Position numbers and translations under genes: made by a program
In this document: positions 34,076 through 41,917 of the stretch, piece after piece
How positions within the stretch are numbered: position 1 is the first letter of the stretch
Layout: each line of letters starts with the position of its first letter
The notes under the pieces: model-generated
What the model saw: only the letters and a program-made list of their open reading frames with translations
Database searches by the model: none
What the model was told of the DNA's origin: nothing
NCBI RefSeq assembly: GCF_947487515.1
Contig: NZ_CANKWO010000003.1
Span: 699,103 to 763,102 of the forward strand
Origin: an uncultured Litoreibacter sp.
GTDB lineage: Bacteria > Pseudomonadota > Alphaproteobacteria > Rhodobacterales > Rhodobacteraceae
DNA: 64,000 bases
Direction of reading: 5' to 3'

Positions 34076-35650
34076 ATGCTTAAGACCTTTCTCTCCAGTG
34101 CCGCAGCTCTCACCCTGACCACGGGGATTGCCGCCGCCGATTACTCCTTAACGATTTTGCACACCAACGACTTTCACGCCCGTTTTGAGCCGATCAGCAA
34201 ATACGACAGTGGCTGTTCCGGCGAAGATAATGCCGAAGGAAAATGCTTCGGGGGTTGGGCGCGTCTGGTGAATGCCGTCAAAGAGGCGCGCGGGCGCAGC
34301 AACAACGCCATCCTCGTGGATGGGGGCGACCAGTTCCAAGGCTCACTGTTCTACACCTACTATAAGGGCAAGGTCGCAGCCGAGATGATGAACGGCTTGA
34401 AATATGACGGCATGACAGTCGGGAATCACGAATTTGATGACGGCCCAGAAGTTCTTGCGGGTTTCATGGACTCCGTTGGATTTCCCGTCTTGATGTCCAA
34501 CGCTGATGTGTCTGGCGAGCCTGCTTTGGCAGACAAGTTGATGAAGTCCACCGTAATCGAGCGCGGCGGCGAGAAGATTGGCCTGATCGGCCTGACGCCG
34601 CTTGATACCCCTGATCTGGCGTCTCCGGGCAAGAACATCACCTTCACAGACCCGTCTGAGGCGGTTCAGGGAGAGGTTGATAAACTGACCTCCGAGGGGG
34701 TGAACAAAATCATCGTGCTCAGCCACTCCGGCTTTATCGTCGATAAAATGGTGGCGTCTAAAACCACCGGTGTTGACGTTATTGTTGGCGGTCACTCCAA
34801 CACGTTGTTGTCAAACACCCAAGAGCGCGCCGAGGATATCTACCCTGTCATGATCAATGACACCGCGATTGTTCAAGCCTATGCCTACGGGAAATACCTT
34901 GGTGAGTTGAACGTCTCCTTCGACGATGACGGCAAAATCACCGAGGCCAAAGGCGAACCGATCCTCATCGATGGTCAGGTGGCCGAGGATGAAGCTGTCT
35001 TGGCCCGTGTGAGCGAATTGGCGGCTCCGTTGGAAGAAATCCGCAACAAGGTGGTCGCCCAATCAGGCGAACTCATCAACGGTGACCGCGCGGTTTGCCG
35101 CGTTGAAGAATGTGCAATGGGCAACCTTATTGCGGAAGCCATGTTGGATCGCGTGAAGGACCAAGGGGTGACCATATCCATTGCGAATTCGGGCGGCATC
35201 CGGTCCTCGATCGACGCAGGTGACGTGACCATGGGCGAGGTGCTGACGGTGCTGCCGTTCCAGAACACCCTGTCCACGTTTGAAGTCACCGGCCAAACGG
35301 TGATCGATGCGTTGGAGAACGGAGTGAGCCAAGTGGAAGAGGTCAAAGGCCGCTTTCCGCAGGTGGCTGGCCTTCAGTTCAGCTGGGATGCTTCGGTCGC
35401 ACCAAATGAGGGGCGCATCCAAGCGGTTGCTGTGAAGGACGGCGATGCTTGGGTCGAGATTGATCCTGCCGCGACCTACAAACTGGTGTCCAACAATTAC
35501 GTGCGCGGTGGCGGGGACGGCTACAAAATGTTCACCTCAGCAGCAAACGCCTATGACTTCGGTCCAGATTTGGCTGATGTTTTGGCAGAATACATGGCTG
35601 CTCAAGGTCCGGTTAAGGCCTTCACAGACGGGCGTATCGTTAAAAAATAG
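34076..35650 (+). CDS. Secreted 5'-nucleotidase / UshA-type metallophosphatase
   Basis: 524 aa periplasmic enzyme, probably hydrolysing nucleotides to nucleosides plus phosphate. A signal peptide covers 1-21 (cut after GIAAA). Metal motifs: ILHTNDFHARFEP (about 26-38), VDGGDQFQGSLFY (about 82-94), VGNHEFDDGPEVL (about 118-130), HSGFIVD and GGHSNTLL (about 236-250). The C-terminal substrate domain (about 330-510) has NSGGIRSSIDAGDVTMGEVLTVLPFQNTL. The ATG at 34076 follows GGGGGA. The nucleosides it releases could feed the nucleoside hydrolase and deo genes elsewhere in the window. Its stop codon lies in a 16-base tandem duplication. Confidence 0.9.
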   Translation: MLKTFLSSAAALTLTTGIAAADYSLTILHTNDFHARFEPISKYDSGCSGEDNAEGKCFGGWARLVNAVKEARGRSNNAILVDGGDQFQGSLFYTYYKGKVAAEMMNGLKYDGMTVGNHEFDDGPEVLAGFMDSVGFPVLMSNADVSGEPALADKLMKSTVIERGGEKIGLIGLTPLDTPDLASPGKNITFTDPSEAVQGEVDKLTSEGVNKIIVLSHSGFIVDKMVASKTTGVDVIVGGHSNTLLSNTQERAEDIYPVMINDTAIVQAYAYGKYLGELNVSFDDDGKITEAKGEPILIDGQVAEDEAVLARVSELAAPLEEIRNKVVAQSGELINGDRAVCRVEECAMGNLIAEAMLDRVKDQGVTISIANSGGIRSSIDAGDVTMGEVLTVLPFQNTLSTFEVTGQTVIDALENGVSQVEEVKGRFPQVAGLQFSWDASVAPNEGRIQAVAVKDGDAWVEIDPAATYKLVSNNYVRGGGDGYKMFTSAANAYDFGPDLADVLAEYMAAQGPVKAFTDGRIVKK

Positions 35651-35674
35651 GCCCGTTTAAAAATAGGCCCGTTT
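35643..35674 (+). repeat. Perfect 16-base tandem duplication over the nucleotidase stop codon
   Basis: AAAAATAGGCCCGTTT occurs at 35643-35658 and again at 35659-35674. The first copy contains the TAG stop of the upstream gene. Confidence 0.85.
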
Positions 35675-35728
35675 CTGGCTGTCTGAGGTGTCGGGCAGCC
35701 AGTATCGCTGCCGCGAATACCAACTCAC

Positions 35729-35763
35729 AAAAAAAAGGCCCCGCTGACAACAGCGGGGCCTTT
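35729..35763 (-). terminator. Rho-independent terminator of the cupredoxin-like gene
   Basis: 13-base perfect stem AAAGGCCCCGCTG (35734-35746) and CAGCGGGGCCTTT (35751-35763), loop ACAA. On the minus strand eight T follow, terminating the 35784-36212 gene. The plus-strand side has only a short T-run, but it may also stop the nucleotidase transcript. Confidence 0.9.
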
Positions 35764-35783
35764 AAATTGTTCAAGCCTAGGGC

Positions 35784-36212
35784 TTATTCGGCAACTTCAT
35801 CGCCGTTACCGTCGCCGGAAAGCTCGTAGCATTCCGGTGCTTCACCCGTTTCAGGGGAGCCAAAGCCGCCTTTGTAGTTTTCGTTGAACGTCGATTTGAA
35901 GCACAATGTCATCTCGGCCAACAAGGTCACTTCCTTCTCTTCACCCGGGGCGATCGGGCCGGAGGACCAGCTGTCGTCAATTGCGGTGACGTCGTGGATT
36001 TCGTCTTCTTGGTTCTTAACCGTGATTGTTTGCCCAACGCTTGCCAAAATCAGGGGTGGGAAAAACACACCGCCACGAATGTCGACGTGACGCTCGTTGA
36101 TCGGATCGTCGTAGCCGGTGACTTCGTCTTCGTTGCTCACATCTTCTGCGGCAGCAACACCAGCGGTGAGTGCAACGGCGCAGGCTGCACAGCTCATTAC
36201 AAATTTACGCAT
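35784..36212 (-). CDS. Secreted cupredoxin-like protein with incomplete copper ligands
   Basis: 142 aa. Signal peptide RKFVMSCAACAVALTAGVAAA (cut about 22). The mature part reads as a small beta-sandwich: FFPPLILASVGQTITVKNQEDEIHDV (about 50-75), SWSSGPIAPGEEKEVTLLAEM (about 81-101), then LCFKSTF. The order resembles plastocyanin/azurin-type domains, with His at the first ligand position and Cys at the second, but no following His or Met in the expected spacing, so type-1 copper binding is doubtful. The C-terminus is acidic. Monocistronic, with a strong terminator. Possibly a periplasmic copper-handling or structural protein. Confidence 0.68.
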   Translation of the reverse strand: MRKFVMSCAACAVALTAGVAAAEDVSNEDEVTGYDDPINERHVDIRGGVFFPPLILASVGQTITVKNQEDEIHDVTAIDDSWSSGPIAPGEEKEVTLLAEMTLCFKSTFNENYKGGFGSPETGEAPECYELSGDGNGDEVAE

Positions 36213-36366
36213 TTCAAATTCCTCACGGGTTACGCATTGGCGATTCTTTGCCAGTTATCTGAACGCTGTGATGCCAAAAGATTGGGGCAAGAGTGGGGCG
36301 TTAACCATGCGAATTGGAAACAACGTGTTGCTGAATCGGGAACAACCTATGCCGAGGTAGAAACCC

Positions 36367-36394
36367 AAAAGGGGCCGACATCTCTGCCAGCCCC
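36367..36394 (-). terminator. Rho-independent terminator of the 36428-40029 minus-strand operon
   Basis: On the minus strand GGGGCTGGCA, loop GAGA (GNRA type), TGTCGGCCCC form a ten-pair stem with two G-T pairs, followed by TTTT. It lies 33 bases past the stop of the 2-hydroxyacid dehydrogenase gene, marking the operon end. Confidence 0.75.
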
Positions 36395-36427
36395 CCCGTG
36401 AATGCATTGTGACGCACTAACCTTGTT

Positions 36428-37384
36428 TCAAAGGTGAGCACATTCTGGAATTGGGGTGATCAGAGTTCCATCCGCTTTCCATTGCAGTAAATTGTCAACG
36501 GTCAGCGCCCCCATCGCCGCGCGGGTCTCGCGGGTGGCGGATCCAACATGTGGCAGAAGGATTGTGCGCGCGGAGGTTTTCAACGCGTTAGGGATATGCG
36601 GCTCGCCTTCGAACACATCAAGGCCTGCACAGCCCAGCTTGCCGCTGTCCAACGCCGCAATTAAGGCGGCCTCGTCCACGACGCTGCCACGCGAGACGTT
36701 AATCAACATGCCCTCCGGCCCCAAGGCCTCCAACACTTCCCTATTCACGATCTTATCGGTCGAGGCCCCTCCAGGGGTGATGCACACCAGCACATCGCAA
36801 TCAGCGGCCATTTCAACAAGGTTACTATAGTAGTCAAAGGGGACGTCCTTTTTGCTTCGGGTGTGGTAGACGATCTTTGCGTCGAAGATCGACAGGCGTT
36901 TCGCGATCTCCTGACCAATGCGTCCCAATCCCAAGATGCCAATTGTCTTGCCATCAGGCGAGCGCGTCAAAGGGGCATTGCCCTGCATTTCCCAATCGCC
37001 AGAACGCGCCCAAGCCTCATCGCGCCGAAACTCGCGCATGCCGGCAAGCAACAGAAGCAAAGCTGTATTTGCGACTTCACCATTCAGCACATTCGGGGTG
37101 TGTGACACCTTGATGCCACGGGCCACACAGGCGTCGGTGTCGACCGCGTCATAACCCACGCCATATCCCGCAGCAGCTTTCAAATTGGGCAGGGCGGCCA
37201 TGACGGAAGGTGGGATGCCGTGATGCCCGTTGGTCATGACGACTTCGGTCACGGCGCCATGCTCTTTGGCCCATAGGTCCAGATCAGCGATCTCGTCGAG
37301 CCGGTGAATGGTGAATTCTGTCGTTAGCCGTGACAGCATCTCATCGGTTGCATCACCGATCATCAGCAAATTGGGGGTACTCAT
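36428..37384 (-). CDS. D-isomer-specific 2-hydroxyacid dehydrogenase
   Basis: 318 aa NAD(P)-dependent oxidoreductase, probably interconverting a 2-keto acid and 2-hydroxy acid (glyoxylate/hydroxypyruvate/ketogluconate reductase type). The dinucleotide loop ILGLGRIGQEIAKRL is at about 150-164. The catalytic Arg is in NVSRGSVVDEAAL (about 231-243), the Glu in LDVFEGEP (about 258-265) and the His in LLPHVGSATRETRAAM (about 279-294). It is the last gene of the three-gene unit with the FAH hydrolase (4-base overlap) and dehydratase. A plausible role is reduction of a keto acid produced by the pathway. Confidence 0.87.
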   Translation of the reverse strand: MSTPNLLMIGDATDEMLSRLTTEFTIHRLDEIADLDLWAKEHGAVTEVVMTNGHHGIPPSVMAALPNLKAAAGYGVGYDAVDTDACVARGIKVSHTPNVLNGEVANTALLLLLAGMREFRRDEAWARSGDWEMQGNAPLTRSPDGKTIGILGLGRIGQEIAKRLSIFDAKIVYHTRSKKDVPFDYYSNLVEMAADCDVLVCITPGGASTDKIVNREVLEALGPEGMLINVSRGSVVDEAALIAALDSGKLGCAGLDVFEGEPHIPNALKTSARTILLPHVGSATRETRAAMGALTVDNLLQWKADGTLITPIPECAHL

Positions 37385-38229
37385 GTGTCTTGCCCCACTG
37401 TTTGGCGTTGCATCCCGAGGCCCTCAATCGTGAGCTCCATCACATCGCCGGATTTCAGGAACACTGGGTCCGGTTTGATTCCAAGCCCGACACCTGGGGG
37501 AGTCCCCGTGGTGATCACATCACCTGGATGCAGGGTCATCAAAGAGGACAGGTGTTCAATGATCTGTGCCACGGTGAAGATCATTGTGTTGGTGTTTCCG
37601 GTTTGCATGCGCTTGCCGTTCACATCCAACGACATGGCAAGGTTTTGCACGTCGCCGACCTCATCCTTGGTGACAAGCCACGGGCCGGTTGGCCCAAAAG
37701 TGTCACAGGATTTTCCTTTCGTCCATTGGCCGGTCAACTGTGTTTGGTAATGGCGCTCTGACACATCATTCACCACGCAGTATCCCGCGACATAGTCCAA
37801 AGCATCTGTTTCGCTGACGTATTTGCACTGCGTCCCAATGACGACGCCCAGCTCAACCTCCCAGTCCGTATGGGTGGAGCCACGCGGCATAATCACATCA
37901 TCATAGGCCCCCACAATCGCTGAGTTCGCTTTAAAGAATAAAATTGGATGCTCGGGGATGTCGGCCCCTGTTTCTGCTGCGTGGTCAGAGTAGTTCAGCC
38001 CGATGCACAAAAACTTGCCAATACTGCCCACGCATGCGCCCAAACGAGGGGTGCCATCCACTTTGGGGAGGCTGCTGGCGTCGAGGCCGCGCAGCGTCGA
38101 CAAGGTTGCCTCTCCCAGATGCGCGCCATCAATGTCACTGACATGGGCACTAAGATCCCGCAGCTCTCCGTTGGCATCGATCAGGCCCGGCTTCTCTGCG
38201 CCCACCGCGCCGTAACGTACAAGTTTCAT
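37381..38229 (-). CDS. FAH-family hydrolase, likely 2,4-diketo-3-deoxy-sugar-acid hydrolase
   Basis: 282 aa fumarylacetoacetate-hydrolase fold. The metal site is visible in DWEVELGVVIG (Glu and Glu, about 122-132) and GYCVVNDVSERHYQ (Asp, about 149-162); FLCIGLNYSDHAAETGADIPEHPILFFK (about 73-100) and GDVITTGTPPGVGLG (about 237-251) are family signatures. Close relatives are often labelled ureidoglycolate lyase. Next to an IlvD/Edd dehydratase and a KDF-dehydrogenase-like SDR, a role splitting a 2,4-diketo-3-deoxy acid to pyruvate plus a hydroxy acid (lactate from fuconate) is more likely; this is inference. Confidence 0.82.
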   Translation of the reverse strand: MKLVRYGAVGAEKPGLIDANGELRDLSAHVSDIDGAHLGEATLSTLRGLDASSLPKVDGTPRLGACVGSIGKFLCIGLNYSDHAAETGADIPEHPILFFKANSAIVGAYDDVIMPRGSTHTDWEVELGVVIGTQCKYVSETDALDYVAGYCVVNDVSERHYQTQLTGQWTKGKSCDTFGPTGPWLVTKDEVGDVQNLAMSLDVNGKRMQTGNTNTMIFTVAQIIEHLSSLMTLHPGDVITTGTPPGVGLGIKPDPVFLKSGDVMELTIEGLGMQRQTVGQDT

Positions 38230-38241
38230 GTCAAATGCTCC

Positions 38242-40029
38242 CTAGTGGTTGTCGCGCGGCATGTATTTGCGAGCGATGTCTTGATAATTTGTGGCCCCGT
38301 CTAGGGTCATGCCTTCTGAGAAAGGGCGCACCATGTTTCGGAAAATTTCCTGCCAAGGCGTCTGGCTGTCCGGCACGTCAATTGAACCATTCACCAGCGC
38401 TTCGGCTCGTTTCTTTAGCTCGTCGTCAGCCACCAGCATGTCGGCGGTGCATTTCCCCAGATCAATCCGAATGCGGTCACCGGTTTGGACCAGTGCCAAA
38501 CCACCCCCATCAGCCGCCTCAGGGGAGGCATTTAATATAGACGGGCTACCTGATGTTCCCGACTGGCGGCCATCCCCCACACAAGGCAGGGCGTGAACGC
38601 CTTTTTTCAGCAGATGAGACGGGGGCCGCATGTTCACGACCTCTGCTCCGCCCGGATAGCCCTTCGGACCCGCACCACGCATGATCAAAATGCAGTGCTC
38701 GTCAATTGCAAGGCTCTCGTCATCAATCTTCCGGTGAAAGTCCTCGGGGCCGTCAAAAACGACCGCGCGGCCTTCAAAGGCATTGGGGTCGTTCGCGTTT
38801 GAGAGATACCGGTCGCGAAACTCGTCCGAAATGACGCTGGTTTTCATAATGGCTGAATCGAATAGATTTCCTTTGAGATTGATAAATCCGGCGTCCGTCA
38901 ACATCGGTTCCGTTGCAGAGTAAATCACATCGTCATTGCCGGTTCGAAGCTCGCCACAGTTCTCAGCCACTGTCTTGCCATTTGCGGTCACAACATTCGG
39001 ATGCGGTAACAATCCGGCCCGAAGCAATTCGCCAATGACGGCCGGAACACCGCCTGCACGGTGATAGTCCTCGCCCAGATATTTGCCCGCCGGTTGCAAG
39101 TTCACCAGCAACGGAATCTGATGGCCAATGCTTTGCCAATCATCGTTGGTTAGCTCAATGCCTAAGTGTTTTGCGACGCCGTTCAAATGAATGGGCGCAT
39201 TGGTCGATCCACCAATGGCGGAGTTGACAACGATAGCGTTTTCAAAGGCTTCCTTGGTCATGATGTCGGAGGGACGTAGGTCTTCATTGACCATTTCAAC
39301 GATACGCTGCCCTGTGTGATAGCTGATTTGCCCGCGTTCGCGATAGGGCGCTGGGATTGCGGCGGAGCCGGGCAATTGCATGCCCAAGGCTTCCGCCAAG
39401 GAATTCATCGTCGTGGCAGTGCCCATGGTGTTGCAATACCCCACGGAGGGCGTCGATGAGGCGACCAAATCCATGAAGCCATCGTCGTCAATCTCGCCTG
39501 CAGCCTGCATCTCGCGGGCCTTCCAAACAATGGTGCCAGAGCCTGTGCGCTCACCGTTGAACCAGCCATTCAGCATGGGGCCCACGCTCAGTGCAATCGC
39601 GGGGATGTTCACCGTAGCGGCGGCCATAAGTAGGGCAGGGGTGGTCTTGTCACACCCAATGTTCAGAACCACCCCGTCAATCGGGTACCCAAATAGCGTC
39701 TCGACCAAGGAAAGATACGCAAGGTTGCGGTCCAGCATCGCAGTCGGGCGCTTACCTGTTTCCTGAATAGGATGAACCGGTATTTCGATGACCGTCCCGC
39801 CTGCAGCAATCACCCCGTCACGAACGCGTTTGGTCAGCTCAATATGATGGCGGTTGCATGGGCTCAGGTCAGAACCTGTCTGGGCAATTCCAATGATGGG
39901 TTTGCCCGATTGCAGCTCTTCCCTTGTTAGCCCGTAATTCAAATACCGCTCTAAATACAGCGCGGTCATCTCTTGATTGTCAGGGTTGTTGAACCACTGC
40001 TGCGATCTTAGTTTCGATTTCTCGGCCAT
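38242..40029 (-). CDS. IlvD/Edd-family sugar-acid dehydratase
   Basis: 595 aa Fe-S dehydratase converting an aldonate to a 2-keto-3-deoxy acid. Cluster cysteines are Cys58 ([11 protein letters not shown]), Cys126 (NIGCDKTTP) and Cys199 ([14 protein letters not shown]). The N-terminal wording ([43 protein letters not shown]) fits the L-arabinonate/D-xylonate dehydratase branch rather than dihydroxy-acid dehydratase IlvD. With the KDF-dehydrogenase-like SDR and FAH hydrolase the physiological substrate may be L-fuconate or L-arabinonate. It is the first gene of its operon, 12 bases ahead of the FAH gene, and faces a short region with a TGTTACC half-site at 40088-40094. Confidence 0.88.
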   Translation of the reverse strand: MAEKSKLRSQQWFNNPDNQEMTALYLERYLNYGLTREELQSGKPIIGIAQTGSDLSPCNRHHIELTKRVRDGVIAAGGTVIEIPVHPIQETGKRPTAMLDRNLAYLSLVETLFGYPIDGVVLNIGCDKTTPALLMAAATVNIPAIALSVGPMLNGWFNGERTGSGTIVWKAREMQAAGEIDDDGFMDLVASSTPSVGYCNTMGTATTMNSLAEALGMQLPGSAAIPAPYRERGQISYHTGQRIVEMVNEDLRPSDIMTKEAFENAIVVNSAIGGSTNAPIHLNGVAKHLGIELTNDDWQSIGHQIPLLVNLQPAGKYLGEDYHRAGGVPAVIGELLRAGLLPHPNVVTANGKTVAENCGELRTGNDDVIYSATEPMLTDAGFINLKGNLFDSAIMKTSVISDEFRDRYLSNANDPNAFEGRAVVFDGPEDFHRKIDDESLAIDEHCILIMRGAGPKGYPGGAEVVNMRPPSHLLKKGVHALPCVGDGRQSGTSGSPSILNASPEAADGGGLALVQTGDRIRIDLGKCTADMLVADDELKKRAEALVNGSIDVPDSQTPWQEIFRNMVRPFSEGMTLDGATNYQDIARKYMPRDNH

Positions 40030-40112
40030 CTATACATCCCGTTAAGGTTCACGCGCGCCTGACACAGCAACGCCCCTATTTCCATTTGGTAACAAATACT
40101 CAAAAAGTGGCT

Positions 40113-40859
40113 TTACCCCGACCACCCACCGTCGATGACATGTGGCTGACCGGTCGTAAACGCACTCTCATCGCTCGCCAAATAGACCACAAGTGCGGCG
40201 ATCTCTTCGGCGGTGGCCACGCGTCCCATTGGCTGTCGCGAAACGAACTGTGCTTTGGCCTCTTCATAGCTGCCCAGCTGCGCGCCCAACGCCGTCACGC
40301 GGTCGTGCCAGCTGGGCGTCTCAACCGTGCCTGGGCAGATGCAATTGCAGCGAATGCCTTTGGTGATGTAATCGACCGCAATGGACTTCGTCATCCCGAT
40401 TACCGCGGCTTTTGAGGTCCCGTATATGAAGCGGTTTGGCGCGCCGATGATTGATGACAGCGCGCTCGACATGTTGATGATCGACCCTCCGCCGCGTTCC
40501 AACATTCCGGGCAAAGCAGCTTGCGCCATGCGCCACATGGCCTTCACATTCAGGTCAAACGCGAAGTCCCATTCGTCTTCCGTGGCCTCCAAGACCGTGC
40601 CCGTGTGAACGAAGCCTGCGCAGTTGAACAAGACGTCCGGTTGCGCTCTTGAAATGCCCGCTTTTACCGACGCCAAATCGCACACATCCAAGACGAAAGT
40701 TTCAATGTTATCGTGTTGTAGATCTTTCAAGGCATCGGCACTAACATCCGTTGCGAAGACCTTCGCACCTTCATCTGCCATGGCTAGAGCTGATGCGCGA
40801 CCGATCCCCTGGGCCGCGGCGGTGACTATTGCCGTTTTTCCATCAAGCCTTTGTTTCAT
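40113..40859 (-). CDS. SDR oxidoreductase, likely 2-keto-3-deoxy-L-fuconate dehydrogenase
   Basis: 248 aa classical short-chain dehydrogenase. The NAD loop is TAAAQGIGRASA (about 13-24), the acidic NAD-selective residue is in VFATDVS (about 34-40), NCAG at about 79-82, catalytic Ser in INMSSALSS (about 127-135) and Tyr/Lys in FIYGTSKAA (about 143-151). The overall wording (LTAAAQGIG-like start, LFNCAGFVHTGTVLEATEDEWDF, IRCNCICPGTVETPSWHDR, YLASDESAFTTGQPHVIDGGWS) closely resembles the KDF dehydrogenase / BDH2 group. It would oxidise C4 of a 2-keto-3-deoxy acid, giving the diketo substrate for the FAH hydrolase. Confidence 0.85.
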   Translation of the reverse strand: MKQRLDGKTAIVTAAAQGIGRASALAMADEGAKVFATDVSADALKDLQHDNIETFVLDVCDLASVKAGISRAQPDVLFNCAGFVHTGTVLEATEDEWDFAFDLNVKAMWRMAQAALPGMLERGGGSIINMSSALSSIIGAPNRFIYGTSKAAVIGMTKSIAVDYITKGIRCNCICPGTVETPSWHDRVTALGAQLGSYEEAKAQFVSRQPMGRVATAEEIAALVVYLASDESAFTTGQPHVIDGGWSG

Positions 40860-40950
40860 AGAAGTAATTTCTCTCTATACCGGCGGAGGTTTGGGTGGCT
40901 TAGAAGCCGGTTTTGCTCATGCTTCACGTCAAGGCCTAGCTCCAATTTTC

Positions 40951-40960
40951 TGAAGCTTCA
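40951..40960. promoter_or_regulatory. 10-base perfect palindrome in a divergent promoter region
   Basis: TGAAGCTTCA lies between the divergent SDR (start 40859) and dehydrogenase (start 41033) genes. Short palindromes occur by chance, so only the location supports it. Confidence 0.3.
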
Positions 40961-40990
40961 ACTCTTTTCACTCCCATTCGCTTCGCCTAA

Positions 40991-41004
40991 TGTTACCGAT
41001 AACA
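40991..41004. promoter_or_regulatory. LacI-type operator candidate TGTTACCGATAACA
   Basis: Inverted repeat TGTTA-CCGA-TAACA, 28 bases before the start of the 41033 gene and within the divergent region shared with the SDR gene. The TGTTAnCGnTAACA-type core is typical of LacI-family regulators of sugar-acid genes (such as gluconate). A half-site, TGTTACC on the minus strand, recurs at 40088-40094 before the dehydratase gene. Confidence 0.55.
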
Positions 41005-41032
41005 GAAACCATAAGCTCTGATAGGGACCAGA

Positions 41033-41917
41033 ATGCCAGACCAAAGAATTGCACTTTTAGGCACCGGACTGATGGGCGCTCCCATGGCTCGGAATATCGC
41101 GAAATCAGGCGTTCAGCTCAGCGTTTGGAACCGCACGCGCAGCAAGGCAGATCCGCTGGCAGAGGTTGGCGCAACCGTGCATGACACAGTCGCCGAGACC
41201 GTCGCCGAGGCGGATGTTGTGATCTCGATGCTGGCGGATGGGGTCGCTGTTGGTCGCATGGTGATGGACGCCGAGATTACCGGCGCCATGTCACCCGGGG
41301 CCATTTGGATTGATATGTCGTCGGCCAAGCCGGAAGAGGCGCGCGCGCAGGCCGCGCATCTGGCGTCCCTTGGGCTCGGTCATTTGGATGCGCCGGTGTC
41401 AGGGGGCACCCTTGGTGCTGAAGACGCAACATTGGCCATTATGGCCGGCGGGACTGCGGATGTTTTCGACAAAGTCGCGCCGCTTCTCAAAACTATGGGG
41501 CGGCCTGTTCATGTCGGCCCGACGGGGTCGGGGCAGCTGTCCAAACTGGCCAACCAAGCGATTGTTGCGGTGACCATCGCGGCGGTCGCAGAGGCTATGT
41601 TATTGGTGCAAAAAGGGGGCGCTGATCCGGCGGCGGTGCGGGCAGCCCTCAAGGGTGGCTTCGCCGATAGCACGATCTTGCAACAACACGGAGAACGGAT
41701 GACCACTGGAAACTTTGCCCCAGGTGGCTTGTCGAAATTCCAGCTCAAAGACCTCGACAATCTGATCAATGAATCCTCTCAACTGGGTTTGAGCCTGCCA
41801 GTGGCCGAAATGACCCGTGACCGCTTCGCCGATTTTTGTGAGACAATGAACGGTGCAGATCAGGATCACTCCGGCCTGTATCTAGAGCTGCTTAAGCGCA
41901 ACGGATTTGACACATGA
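41033..41917 (+). CDS. Beta-hydroxyacid dehydrogenase (3-hydroxyisobutyrate dehydrogenase family)
   Basis: 294 aa NAD(P)-dependent oxidoreductase. The N-terminal loop is ALLGTGLMGAPMARNI (about 7-22), the substrate motif DAPVSGG is at 119-125 (canonical), and the catalytic lysine is Lys171 in GSGQLSKLANQ. The C-terminal helical domain completes the fold. Candidates include tartronate semialdehyde reductase (GarR) or L-threonate dehydrogenase (LtnD); the coupled DenD-like gene favours a C4 sugar acid such as threonate. The stop overlaps the DenD-like ATG. Confidence 0.82.
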   Translation: MPDQRIALLGTGLMGAPMARNIAKSGVQLSVWNRTRSKADPLAEVGATVHDTVAETVAEADVVISMLADGVAVGRMVMDAEITGAMSPGAIWIDMSSAKPEEARAQAAHLASLGLGHLDAPVSGGTLGAEDATLAIMAGGTADVFDKVAPLLKTMGRPVHVGPTGSGQLSKLANQAIVAVTIAAVAEAMLLVQKGGADPAAVRAALKGGFADSTILQQHGERMTTGNFAPGGLSKFQLKDLDNLINESSQLGLSLPVAEMTRDRFADFCETMNGADQDHSGLYLELLKRNGFDT

